Positions 1 to 5,586 of a stretch of DNA of 8,127 bases are shown here, one piece after another (within the stretch, counting starts at the first letter, position 1; each line of letters starts with the position of its first letter). The translations under genes were made by a program, and so were the position numbers. Location: NCBI GenBank assembly GCA_017404125.1, contig JAFRCZ010000078.1:1-8127 (forward strand), read 5' to 3'. This DNA is from Methanobrevibacter sp. GTDB taxonomy: Archaea > Methanobacteriota > Methanobacteria > Methanobacteriales > Methanobacteriaceae. The notes below the pieces were generated by a model that was given only the letters and a program-made list of their open reading frames with translations, had not been told where the DNA came from and ran no database searches.

Positions 1-69
1 ATAAGAAAAAATTAATGTTAATGCAATAATCATAGAACAAATCTATAATATTATTAAATTTATATTTTT

Positions 70-94
70 AAATTAATTATTAAATTAATTTTTT
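70..94 (+). terminator. AT-only hairpin followed by a T6 run
   Basis: A perfect 9-bp inverted repeat (AAATTAATT at 70-78, AATTAATTT at 83-91) with a 4-nt loop runs into six T residues at 89-94. On the plus strand this could end a transcript entering from before the window, converging on the minus-strand gene. The stem contains only A and T, so it is weak and may be chance in such AT-rich DNA. Bases 1-69 hold no gene or motif that I can support. Confidence 0.25.
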
Positions 95-140
95 CTTAAG
101 AATTCCTTTTTCTTAAGAATTCCTTTTTCTTAAGAATTCC
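95..140. repeat. 17-bp tandem repeat, nearly three copies, over a gene end
   Basis: The unit CTTAAGAATTCCTTTTT starts at 95 and 112, and a third copy starting at 129 keeps its first 12 bases. Each unit contains the overlapping palindromes TTCTTAAGAA and GAATTC. The array overlaps the 3' end of the minus-strand DUF1786 gene. Because 17 is not a multiple of three, the extra copies shift the frame: the protein ends MEFLRKRNS, with its stop in the second copy as read on the minus strand. A single-copy version would end MEFLRKN. Replication slippage is the likely origin. Confidence 0.9.
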
Positions 141-1177
141 ATAGACTTTACAAGCCCTACAGTACCGGTCATCATCACATCCCCCCCGGGTGCAGCATGA
201 TAATAGTCAAGATTGGTTCCTTCTATCAACGCTCTTTTAGGTCCTGCAACAATGACTTTCTCTATTTTTGATATAGGATTCAATGCAAATGCTCCATGTC
301 CACCTTCGCCGTGAACATCCTCATGCTTAATGGTACCGTCTGCAAGGCTTATGACAAGCTCTTCAAGCCTTTCTGGAGTGAGATCTCTTGTGTGGTGCTC
401 GAAAACCCCTTGAATTTTGCCGTCTTCAATGGAAGCTACAGTAGTATGTCCATTGCCTATATCCATAACAACAAAGCTATTGAGCTTTAGAACTTCCTTA
501 TCGTAGCATACTCCGGCGATTGATGCAAATTTGGTGTCCATGAGAACTGGCTTGAATTCCGGATTGTCTTCAGCTAAAGATTTGATGACTGATTTCATTC
601 TTGTAAAGTATTCAGGGACTTCTTCTGCTTCCATAGCAAACACTTCCGGTTCTTTAGGTTCTGGGAGTTTTTCATTGATTTTCTCAAATCTGAAGTCTCT
701 GTCCCCCATATCCTCACTGTATCCATGATCTTGAACAGCAACGATAAGCTCATCCACTTCCAAGTCAAGGTCAAATGAAGAGAATATGTCAATCAAATGA
801 TTTACATCCACATCCTTTAAGGATATTTTGGCATAATCTGCATATTTTGCATCATTCTCATATGCATCTTCATCAGCAACTTCAAACCCATATGATTTAA
901 CTTGATCTATATTATCACGTATGGTTCTTGCTGCCAAATCTTCAAAAGCAACTTTATATCCCTTTTCCATATGTTCAAGGCATCTTTCTTTGATCTTTCC
1001 TCCACCCATGATTACTCCATCAAAGTAAATGTCGCTTTCACATTCGCTTATCATCTGTCCAATGGTTAAATGAGGGGAAGGAATAACCAGCTTCATTGAG
1101 TTTTCAATCTCTTTTTCACTGTCATACAATAATATGTCTTCGGTACCAGTTCCTACATCAATAGCTAAAATTTTCAT
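113..1177 (-). CDS. DUF1786 (COG4012) family protein, actin/Hsp70-type ATPase fold
   Basis: A 354-residue protein that I recognise as the archaeal DUF1786/COG4012 family. Members are often annotated 'putative pyruvate formate-lyase activating enzyme', a label with no support here because no radical-SAM cysteine motif is present. Visible motifs fit the ASKHA nucleotide-binding fold: an N-terminal phosphate-1 loop (LAIDVGTGTED, Asp7 with Gly9-Thr12), a second phosphate loop (VVMDIGNGHTT, Asp239 and Gly241), an adenosine-type motif (VIVAGPKRAL, 308-317) and a conserved C-terminal APGGD...TGTVGLV block (329-343). It probably binds a nucleotide in the cytoplasm; its substrate is unknown. The ATG at 1177 lies directly before the phosphate-1 strand as expected; there is no clear Shine-Dalgarno, and a TATA box lies about 40 bp upstream. 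The gene is divergent from trpB2. The last few residues are altered by a 17-bp tandem repeat. Family assignment is fairly sure; function is not. Confidence 0.85.
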   Translation of the reverse strand: MKILAIDVGTGTEDILLYDSEKEIENSMKLVIPSPHLTIGQMISECESDIYFDGVIMGGGKIKERCLEHMEKGYKVAFEDLAARTIRDNIDQVKSYGFEVADEDAYENDAKYADYAKISLKDVDVNHLIDIFSSFDLDLEVDELIVAVQDHGYSEDMGDRDFRFEKINEKLPEPKEPEVFAMEAEEVPEYFTRMKSVIKSLAEDNPEFKPVLMDTKFASIAGVCYDKEVLKLNSFVVMDIGNGHTTVASIEDGKIQGVFEHHTRDLTPERLEELVISLADGTIKHEDVHGEGGHGAFALNPISKIEKVIVAGPKRALIEGTNLDYYHAAPGGDVMMTGTVGLVKSMEFLRKRNS

Positions 1178-1212
1178 AGTTTTCTATTTGTTTTAAGAAT
1201 ATTTAAATTTTT

Positions 1213-1220
1213 TATATATA
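1213..1220 (-). promoter_or_regulatory. TATA box for the DUF1786 gene
   Basis: Read on the minus strand, TATATATA lies at 1220-1213, preceded by an A-rich BRE-like stretch. Transcription would be expected to start near 1190, giving a leader of about 12 nt before the ATG at 1177, which fits the absence of a clear Shine-Dalgarno. The call is inferred from position and composition only. Confidence 0.5.
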
Positions 1221-1245
1221 ATTTTGAAAATGATTAAAAGAGATT

Positions 1246-1269
1246 AAATCCTCAAATAATAGAGGATTT
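1246..1269. other. 8-bp inverted repeat between divergent promoters
   Basis: AAATCCTC (1246-1253) and GAGGATTT (1262-1269) form a perfect inverted repeat around an 8-nt AT loop. It is one of the few GC-containing segments of this spacer. It lies about 25 bp upstream of the DUF1786 TATA box and about 65 bp upstream of the first GTAC site of the trpB2 promoter. It could be a dimeric-regulator operator or, less likely, an RNA hairpin. No T-tract follows on either strand, so a terminator is not favoured. Confidence 0.5.
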
Positions 1270-1333
1270 CTAATAATTTTAAAAAAATATTGGTGTAAAA
1301 TTACTTAAATAGATTAATGTTTTAATACTTTAA

Positions 1334-1389
1334 TGTACATATTTGTACTACAAAGCTTTATATAGTACATTGTACATAATATTAGTACA
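1334..1389 (+). promoter_or_regulatory. trpB2 promoter with five TRP-box-like GTAC sites
   Basis: Five GTAC-centred sites lie in 56 bp: TGTACA at 1334-1339 and 1371-1376, TGTACT at 1344-1349, AGTACA at 1364-1369 and 1384-1389. A TATA box, TTTATATA (1357-1364), sits between the second and third, predicting a start near 1385-1390, on the last site. Four cores start at 1335, 1345, 1365 and 1385, spacings of 10, 20 and 20 bp that place them on one helical face; the fifth, at 1372, is off phase. TGTACA is the known TRP-box core bound by the repressor TrpY in Methanothermobacter, whose targets as I recall include trpB2. I infer a TrpY-like repressor that blocks TBP/TFB or polymerase here. The regulator gene is not in the window. 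Confidence 0.85.
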
Positions 1390-1457
1390 GAATGATTTGA
1401 GAGAAATATTCTGATAAAGATTTTTACAAATTTTTAAAAAAATAAAAATGTGATATT

Positions 1458-2759
1458 ATGCAATACAGAATTGATTTAACTAATGATGAAGTACCAACCA
1501 AATGGTATAATATTAATGCTGACTTACCTGTAGAACTTCCTGCTCCTAAAAACAGTGAAGGAAAAGATCAAATAGGCACATTGCCTAAAATATTCGTAAA
1601 CGAATGTCTTAATCAAGAGTTCGCTACTGACAGATACATAAGTATCCCTAAAGAAGTAAGGGAACTCTACCAAAGATTAGGAAGACCTACTCCTTTAGTA
1701 AGAGCAAAAGGTTTGGAAGAAAAGCTTAACACCCCTGCTAAGATCTATTATAAGCGGGAAGATACCTCTCCAACGGGGTCTCATAAGCTAAACAGTGCAA
1801 TAGCTCAAGCATACTATGCTAAAAAGGAAGGCGTTGAAAGAATCACCACCGAAACCGGTGCAGGACAATGGGGTACTGCTTTATCCCTTGCAGCATCAAT
1901 GATGGGGCTTGACTGTACCGTTTATATGGTAAGGGTTTCATATGACCAAAAGCCATTCAGAAAAACAATTATGCAATTATATGACGGGGAAGTTCATGCT
2001 TCACCAAGTGAAAACACTGAAGTGGGTAGAAAAGTGCTTGCAGAAAGTCCAGATACTCCAGGTTCCCTTGGAATTGCAATTTCTGAAGCAGTGGAAGATG
2101 CATTAAGTGATGATAAGGTTAAATACACTTTAGGTAGTGTATTAAACCACGTAATCTTACATCAAACCACAATCGGTCAGGAAATCAAATTGCAGCTTGA
2201 AAAAGCTGAAGAGGAAGCGGATACAATGATTGCCTGTGTAGGTGGAGGAAGTAACTTCGGAGGAGCATTGTTCCCATTCATCAAAGACAAGATTCAAGGA
2301 AACAGCGACACTGAATTCATAGCTGTAGAGCCTTCAGCATGTCCTACCTTAACTCAAGGGGAATACAGATACGACTTTGGTGACGAAGTTGGATTCACCC
2401 CACTTTTAAAGATGTTTACCTTAGGACATAACTTCGTAGCTCCTTCAGTACATGCAGGAGGACTCAGATACCATGGTATGAACACCCAAGTATCCTTGCT
2501 TAGAGACTTAGGCTACATCAAACCAGTGGCTGTTCACCAAAGAGATGTGTTTGCAGCAGGTAAAATGTTTGCAATGTGCGAAGGTATCATTCCTGCTCCT
2601 GAAACAAACCATGCAATTAGAGCAGCTATCGATGAAGCTAAAAAATGTAAGGAAACTGGTGAGGAAAAAACTATTGTTGTTAACTTCTCAGGCCATGGAT
2701 TAATGGACTTTAAAGGTTATGCTAGTTTCATGGATGGAACTATGGAAAACTCTAAATAG
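1458..2759 (+). CDS. trpB2: Tryptophan synthase beta chain, TrpB2 type
   Basis: A 433-residue PLP-dependent beta-replacement enzyme that joins indole and L-serine to make L-tryptophan in the cytoplasm. The TrpB2 subfamily is longer than TrpB1 (about 400 residues), with an extended N-terminus and ETGAGQWG where TrpB1 has ETGAGQHG. Visible key residues: the PLP-binding Lys110 in SPTGSHKLNSA, the catalytic Glu132 in TETGAGQWG, the phosphate-binding loop GGGSN (262-266), EYRYDFGD (302-309) and C-terminal SGHG (411-414). No residue is missing. TrpB2 proteins generally do not depend on TrpA; an indole-salvage role is commonly proposed and serine deamination has been suggested. The gene stands alone, without trpA, so a main trp operon probably lies elsewhere. 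The ATG at 1458 is supported by a GTGAT Shine-Dalgarno (1450-1454) 3 nt before it. TRP-box-like sites upstream point to repression by a TrpY-like protein. Confidence 0.95.
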   Translation: MQYRIDLTNDEVPTKWYNINADLPVELPAPKNSEGKDQIGTLPKIFVNECLNQEFATDRYISIPKEVRELYQRLGRPTPLVRAKGLEEKLNTPAKIYYKREDTSPTGSHKLNSAIAQAYYAKKEGVERITTETGAGQWGTALSLAASMMGLDCTVYMVRVSYDQKPFRKTIMQLYDGEVHASPSENTEVGRKVLAESPDTPGSLGIAISEAVEDALSDDKVKYTLGSVLNHVILHQTTIGQEIKLQLEKAEEEADTMIACVGGGSNFGGALFPFIKDKIQGNSDTEFIAVEPSACPTLTQGEYRYDFGDEVGFTPLLKMFTLGHNFVAPSVHAGGLRYHGMNTQVSLLRDLGYIKPVAVHQRDVFAAGKMFAMCEGIIPAPETNHAIRAAIDEAKKCKETGEEKTIVVNFSGHGLMDFKGYASFMDGTMENSK

Positions 2760-2775
2760 ATCTTTTCCTATTTCC

Positions 2776-2783
2776 TTTTTTTT
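2776..2783 (+). terminator. T8 run after trpB2
   Basis: An uninterrupted run of eight T residues lies 17 bp after the trpB2 stop codon, inside a pyrimidine-rich stretch. Archaeal RNA polymerase terminates at such T-tracts without needing a hairpin, so this is the likely first terminator of trpB2. Confidence 0.65.
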
Positions 2784-2820
2784 ACTTAAGAAACATGATT
2801 TTATACGAATAAAAACTCAG

Positions 2821-2857
2821 GTTATCACTTAATGTGATAACTACTCTCTCTTTTTTT
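2821..2857 (+). terminator. Perfect 8-bp hairpin followed by a T7 run
   Basis: GTTATCAC (2821-2828), loop TTAAT and GTGATAAC (2834-2841) form a perfect stem, followed by a CT-rich stretch and seven T residues at 2851-2857. This is probably a back-up terminator for trpB2. The T-run begins 9 nt after the stem, farther than in a classic bacterial terminator, so the repeat could instead be a protein-binding site. Its half-sites loosely recall the bacterial parS half-site, but the spacing differs. Confidence 0.5.
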
Positions 2858-2915
2858 AACTATTTTACTATTTTTTAGTATTTCTTAATATTTTCAATGC
2901 GATTTTTCTATAATT

Positions 2916-2940
2916 TAGTAAAATTTTACTATATTTTTTT
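2916..2940 (+). other. 16-bp palindrome followed by a T7 run
   Basis: TAGTAAAATTTTACTA at 2916-2931 is a perfect palindrome, with seven T residues at 2934-2940. A smaller related repeat, TACTA (2866-2870) and TAGTA (2876-2880) around T5, lies about 40 bp upstream. They may be further read-through blocks after trpB2 or part of the AT-rich structured zone before parA. The rest of 2858-2940 is featureless AT-rich DNA. Confidence 0.4.
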
Positions 2941-2950
2941 GTTAAAATTT

Positions 2951-3126
2951 AGTTATAAGTGATAAGTTATAACTTATAAGTTATAAGAAATAAGTTAAAA
3001 CTAAAAACTTATAAAGTATAAATTCTAAAGTAAAAGTAATAAGAAATAACTTAAAACTTATATAGTATAAGTTATAAATTATAAAGTATAAGATATAAGT
3101 AATAAATTATTAGAAATAACTTATAA
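2951..3126. repeat. AT-rich palindromic repeat zone upstream of parA
   Basis: About 180 bp are built from variants of ATAAGTTATAA, ACTTATAAAGTATAA and AAGAAATAASTTAAAACT. Two perfect palindromes overlap: 16 bp at 2962-2977 (ATAAGTTATAACTTAT) and 20 bp at 2967-2986. Near-exact direct repeats occur at 2985-3002 and 3041-3058 (one mismatch), with AGAAATAACTTA again at 3112-3123; ACTTATAAAGTATAA at 3007-3021 recurs at 3056-3070 (one mismatch) and, without its first bases, at 3080-3091. It contains no plausible gene. Position directly before a Soj/ParA gene suggests a cis site for segregation or autoregulation, but simple-sequence drift is possible. Together with the preceding hairpins this accounts for most of the 431-bp gap. 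Confidence 0.7.
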
Positions 3127-3127
3127 T

Positions 3128-3135
3128 TTTATAAA
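3128..3135 (+). promoter_or_regulatory. Candidate TATA box for parA
   Basis: TTTATAAA lies directly after the AT repeat zone. It would place the transcription start near 3155-3160, giving a leader of about 33 nt that contains the Shine-Dalgarno AAGGAG (3175-3180). In DNA this AT-rich many TATA-like strings occur, so the choice rests on distance. Confidence 0.35.
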
Positions 3136-3190
3136 ATTTACTTAGAAATATCACTTTATTTTAAGAAAAATACTAAGGAGAATTAATATA

Positions 3191-3964
3191 ATGGGAGAAA
3201 CAATCGCGGTAATGAATCAAAAAGGCGGATGTGGAAAGACTACAACTGTAGTGAACTTGGCAACATCACTTGCTGCTATGGGAAAGGCAGTTCTTGTAGT
3301 CGATATGGATCCGCAAGCTAATGCTACAACCAGTTTTGGAATAAATAAGACAGAAATCAAAAAAACAGTATATACAGCTTTAGTGAACGAATGTAGTGTT
3401 CAAAAAGCAACAATTCCTACAAAAATTGAAAACTTATTCATATTGCCTAGCAACATCGACTTAAGTGGAATTGAAGTGGAATTAAGCAAAGAGGCAAACT
3501 ATCATATTGCCCTTAAGAACCTGCTTGAACCTATAAAAGGAATTTTTGATTACATTATAATTGACTTGCCACCATCACTTGGAGTGATTACAATAAACTC
3601 ATTGATAGCTGCAGACAGCGTATTGATACCAATTCAGGCAGAGTACTTTGCACTTGAAGGATTGGCAGATTTATTGAACACAATCAAACTTGTGGAAACA
3701 AGACTAAGAAGCCCAACTCCTATAAAAGGAATACTTTTAACTTTATATGATGCAAGAACCAGATTAGGTAGGGAAGTGTATTCCGAGTTAAAAAAATTCT
3801 TCAAGGACAAGGAATATGTCTTCAATACTGTTATCCCAAGGAATATACGCTTAGCGGAAGCTCCTAGTTATGGAAAACCATGCATCGTATATGATCCAGA
3901 AAGCAAAGGTGCAATAGCGTATTTGAAACTTGCAAAGGAAATCTTGGAAATGGATGGTAAATAA
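3191..3964 (+). CDS. parA: ParA/Soj-type partition ATPase
   Basis: A 257-residue Walker-type ATPase matching bacterial chromosomal Soj/ParA in length (about 250) and motifs. Visible: the deviant Walker A KGGCGKTT (11-18) with signature Lys11 and P-loop Lys16; Walker A' VVDMDPQAN with Asp38 and Asp40; Walker B IIIDLPPS with Asp125; and the Soj-type C-terminal IPRNIRLAEAPSYGKP. It has no amphipathic C-terminal helix of the MinD type. Family knowledge: ATP-bound ParA dimerises and coats DNA nonspecifically, and a partner stimulates hydrolysis, moving cargo along the nucleoid. The start is supported by AAGGAG (3175-3180) 10 nt upstream. An acidic protein gene with a ParB-like N-terminus follows 84 bp later with no T-tract between, so the two are probably cotranscribed. 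The bacterial-type sequence suggests old transfer from bacteria. I am sure of the family; whether it moves chromosome, plasmid or another cargo is open. Confidence 0.93.
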   Translation: MGETIAVMNQKGGCGKTTTVVNLATSLAAMGKAVLVVDMDPQANATTSFGINKTEIKKTVYTALVNECSVQKATIPTKIENLFILPSNIDLSGIEVELSKEANYHIALKNLLEPIKGIFDYIIIDLPPSLGVITINSLIAADSVLIPIQAEYFALEGLADLLNTIKLVETRLRSPTPIKGILLTLYDARTRLGREVYSELKKFFKDKEYVFNTVIPRNIRLAEAPSYGKPCIVYDPESKGAIAYLKLAKEILEMDGK

Positions 3965-4048
3965 GAAGGGAAATGAGAAAAAAATAAAATCAAAAAATTA
4001 ATCATATTCATAAAAATTACAATATAAAACACGAAAGGGTTTGGTAAA

Positions 4049-4672
4049 ATGGCGAAAAAAGAAAAGAATTCAGGATTAGGAAGAGGATTGGATTCCTTAA
4101 TTCCAAACATTGAAGAACAAGAAGTTGAAGAAGGTGTAAGTCTAGAGGACTTATTAAGGGAATCTGAAGATGAAGTAAAAACATTTGAAGAATTGGTTGA
4201 AGAAGTTGAAGAGGAGTTTGAAGGTGAAGACGAAATTCAGGCAATTGAAAAATCAGCTGATGAAGAGGATGAAGAAGTGAAAGAATCTTCAAACTATACA
4301 AATGTCTTCAACAATGATGATGAAATAATAGAGGAAAAAATCATCGAGAAAGAAAGTGTTGAAAATATTGATTCTGCAGTTAATTTAAATGAAGAAAGTT
4401 CTTCAAGTGCTCAAATAAATGAAGCATCCGATGATATAAAAGAAGTTGATAGTCTTCTCTCAGAAAAAGAGGAAAAACTGATAGATGAAGTTATCGAAAC
4501 TGTGGAAAATAATCCAAGAATCACATTATGGTCTGCAAGATCTGCAGCTGTATTAAGATACTTGAGAAAAACCGAACCTGAATTCAGCATAAGCAATGAA
4601 GCATCAAATCTGATAGATGCTGCAATAGCTGAAAAGTATCCTGAAATCTGGACATTGTTCAACCATTTATAA
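4049..4672 (+). CDS. Acidic ParA-partner candidate with a ParB-like N-terminal peptide
   Basis: A 207-residue protein in three parts. (1) Residues 1-19, basic, MAKKEKNSGLGRGLDSLIP, closely match the N-terminus of bacterial ParB/Spo0J, the segment that binds ParA and stimulates its ATPase; Arg12 sits where ParB has its activating basic residue. (2) Residues about 20-135 form a Glu/Asp/Ser-rich, probably disordered linker with coiled-coil-like stretches. (3) Residues about 137-207 look like a compact helical domain with Trp161 and Trp201. The ParB CTPase box (GERRxR), helix-turn-helix and dimerisation domain are absent, and the protein is well below ParB's usual 280-300 residues. I do not recognise the C-terminal domain. 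Position just downstream of parA and the N-terminal match suggest it activates that ATPase while binding DNA or another cargo through its C-terminus. The start is fixed by the motif itself; the Shine-Dalgarno is weak (AAAGGGT at 4034-4040). Confidence 0.85.
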   Translation: MAKKEKNSGLGRGLDSLIPNIEEQEVEEGVSLEDLLRESEDEVKTFEELVEEVEEEFEGEDEIQAIEKSADEEDEEVKESSNYTNVFNNDDEIIEEKIIEKESVENIDSAVNLNEESSSSAQINEASDDIKEVDSLLSEKEEKLIDEVIETVENNPRITLWSARSAAVLRYLRKTEPEFSISNEASNLIDAAIAEKYPEIWTLFNHL

Positions 4673-4702
4673 TCATCCACTTAACATCGATAAATCAAAG
4701 GG

Positions 4703-4747
4703 TTGATAGATAATATGAGTCTTTTAAAAGATTCAATTATCTATCAA
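4703..4747. other. Long near-perfect hairpin after the ParA-partner gene
   Basis: TTGATAGATAAT (4703-4714) pairs with ATTATCTATCAA (4736-4747). Inside it, 4716-4725 pairs with 4726-4735, with one G-T wobble and a single bulged A at 4715. In all, 22 base pairs are possible; as RNA a few central bases would form the loop. No T-tract follows. It starts 30 bp after the stop of the partner gene and ends about 30 bp before the next TATA box. It could be a processing or 3'-end stability element of the parA-partner mRNA, or an operator or partition site. Confidence 0.7.
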
Positions 4748-4770
4748 TAATATTCTTAAAAAAGAAAGTA

Positions 4771-4814
4771 GAAAAAGAATATATAATTAATAAAATAATT
4801 TAAAAATGGGGATT
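4771..4814 (+). promoter_or_regulatory. Promoter and Shine-Dalgarno of the TIM-barrel gene
   Basis: A purine-rich BRE-like stretch GAAAAAGAA (4771-4779) precedes TATATAAT (4780-4787), predicting a start near 4805-4807. GGGGATT (4808-4814) then acts as Shine-Dalgarno 3 nt before the ATG at 4818. This decides the start: the ATG at 4806 would coincide with the transcript end and lies upstream of the Shine-Dalgarno. Confidence 0.55.
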
Positions 4815-4817
4815 AAA

Positions 4818-5573
4818 ATGAAATTAGGGTTTTCACTTCTTTCACTTTTTATGAAAGATGTTCATAAAATGCTTGAAATAGCTACTGACAATGGATTTGA
4901 TAGTGTAGAGCTTCTTGCAGAAGGGCCATATAGGCCAGATTATCTATTAGAGAATAAAGAGGCAATCGAATCTTTTGCTTCCTTTGATTTGGATATCTAT
5001 ATGCATGCAGTGAATGTCGACATAAATCTTGCAAGCATAAATAACGGCATACGTCTTGAGTCTGTAAAGCAAACCAAGGATTGCCTTGACCTTGCTAATG
5101 AAATAGGTGCAATAGCTATTACATCACACCCTGGAGTGGTTGGAAGAAAGGAAGACAGGATTAGAAACATGGCCCTTGCCTTTTTAAAAGAATCCGTTGT
5201 AGACATTATGGAACATGCAGATACAATGGAGCCAAAATTTTGCGTTGAAAATATGCCAAAACGCTTTTCATACCTTGGAAACCGTGCATATGAATTGGAA
5301 ACCCTGGTAAAGGAAACAGGATGTGGCATTACAATAGATTTAGGCCATGTAAACACTTGTGAAGATCAATTGAGTTTCTTTAAAATACCTAACATTGTCT
5401 ATAACCATATCAATGATAATGATGGAAAAAAAGACAATCACTGGACCATTGGTGATGGAACCCTTGACTTGAATCTATTGAAATATGTGGAAAACGGAAT
5501 TATTGAATTGAATAATTTTGATAACGTGATGAAAAGCAAAAAAGTGATAGAGGATTTCTTAAAGGAAAATTAA
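4818..5573 (+). CDS. Sugar phosphate isomerase/epimerase-like TIM-barrel protein
   Basis: A 251-residue protein of the xylose-isomerase-like TIM barrel family (PF01261, AP endonuclease 2 / sugar isomerase group). Candidate metal and active-site residues, counted from this start, occur in the family's order: Glu31 (VELL), His63 (MHAVN), His104 (TSHPG), Glu145 (VENMP), Asp174 and His177 (IDLGH), His197 (NHIND), Asp206 and His208 (KKDNHWTIGDGTLD). They probably hold two or three divalent metals. Length fits (usual 250-290). No signal peptide is seen. The substrate cannot be read from sequence: sugar or inositol epimerisation and endonuclease IV-like DNA repair are both found in the fold, but this is closer to the uncharacterised archaeal epimerase-like group. 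An ATG 12 nt upstream (4806) would add four residues, but the Shine-Dalgarno GGGGATT favours 4818. It has its own TATA box and converges on the HAD gene. Confidence 0.85.
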   Translation: MKLGFSLLSLFMKDVHKMLEIATDNGFDSVELLAEGPYRPDYLLENKEAIESFASFDLDIYMHAVNVDINLASINNGIRLESVKQTKDCLDLANEIGAIAITSHPGVVGRKEDRIRNMALAFLKESVVDIMEHADTMEPKFCVENMPKRFSYLGNRAYELETLVKETGCGITIDLGHVNTCEDQLSFFKIPNIVYNHINDNDGKKDNHWTIGDGTLDLNLLKYVENGIIELNNFDNVMKSKKVIEDFLKEN

Positions 5574-5586
5574 GAATGAATCGTTG

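Noticed and set aside
95..140. CRISPR-like repeat array
   Set aside because: The 17-bp units are directly adjacent without unique spacers and overlap a gene end; it is a simple tandem repeat.
113..1177. Pyruvate formate-lyase activating enzyme label for the DUF1786 gene
   Set aside because: No CxxxCxxC radical-SAM motif is present and only one cysteine pair of any kind is scattered in the protein; its motifs are those of an actin/Hsp70-type nucleotide-binding fold.
1388..1457. Tryptophan leader peptide or attenuator before trpB2
   Set aside because: The only upstream ATG at 1392 gives ATG-ATT-TGA without Trp codons; the CAGAAT/ATTCTG hairpin (1388-1413) has just six pairs and a 14-nt loop, and no T-tract follows it closely.
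2760..3190. Replication origin
   Set aside because: The spacer is AT-rich with palindromes and next to parA, but there is no cdc6/orc1 gene and I see no G-rich origin recognition box typical of euryarchaeal origins.
3868..4110. Minus-strand 80-codon reading frame with a hydrophobic stretch
   Set aside because: It overlaps the end of parA and the start of its partner, both strongly supported genes; the hydrophobicity comes from reading AT-rich spacer sequence.
4017..4301. Minus-strand Leu-rich 94-codon reading frame
   Set aside because: It is the antisense of the Glu-rich linker of the ParA-partner gene (GAA/GAG read backwards as Leu/Phe codons), with no Shine-Dalgarno and no recognisable motif.
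3191..4672. Integrated plasmid or phage carrying the parA pair
   Set aside because: No integrase, replication gene, tRNA target or direct-repeat boundary is visible, and base composition matches the neighbouring genes.
4997..5356. Minus-strand 119-codon reading frame inside the TIM-barrel gene
   Set aside because: The plus-strand frame carries all metal-site motifs of a known family; the antisense frame has no motif, promoter or Shine-Dalgarno.
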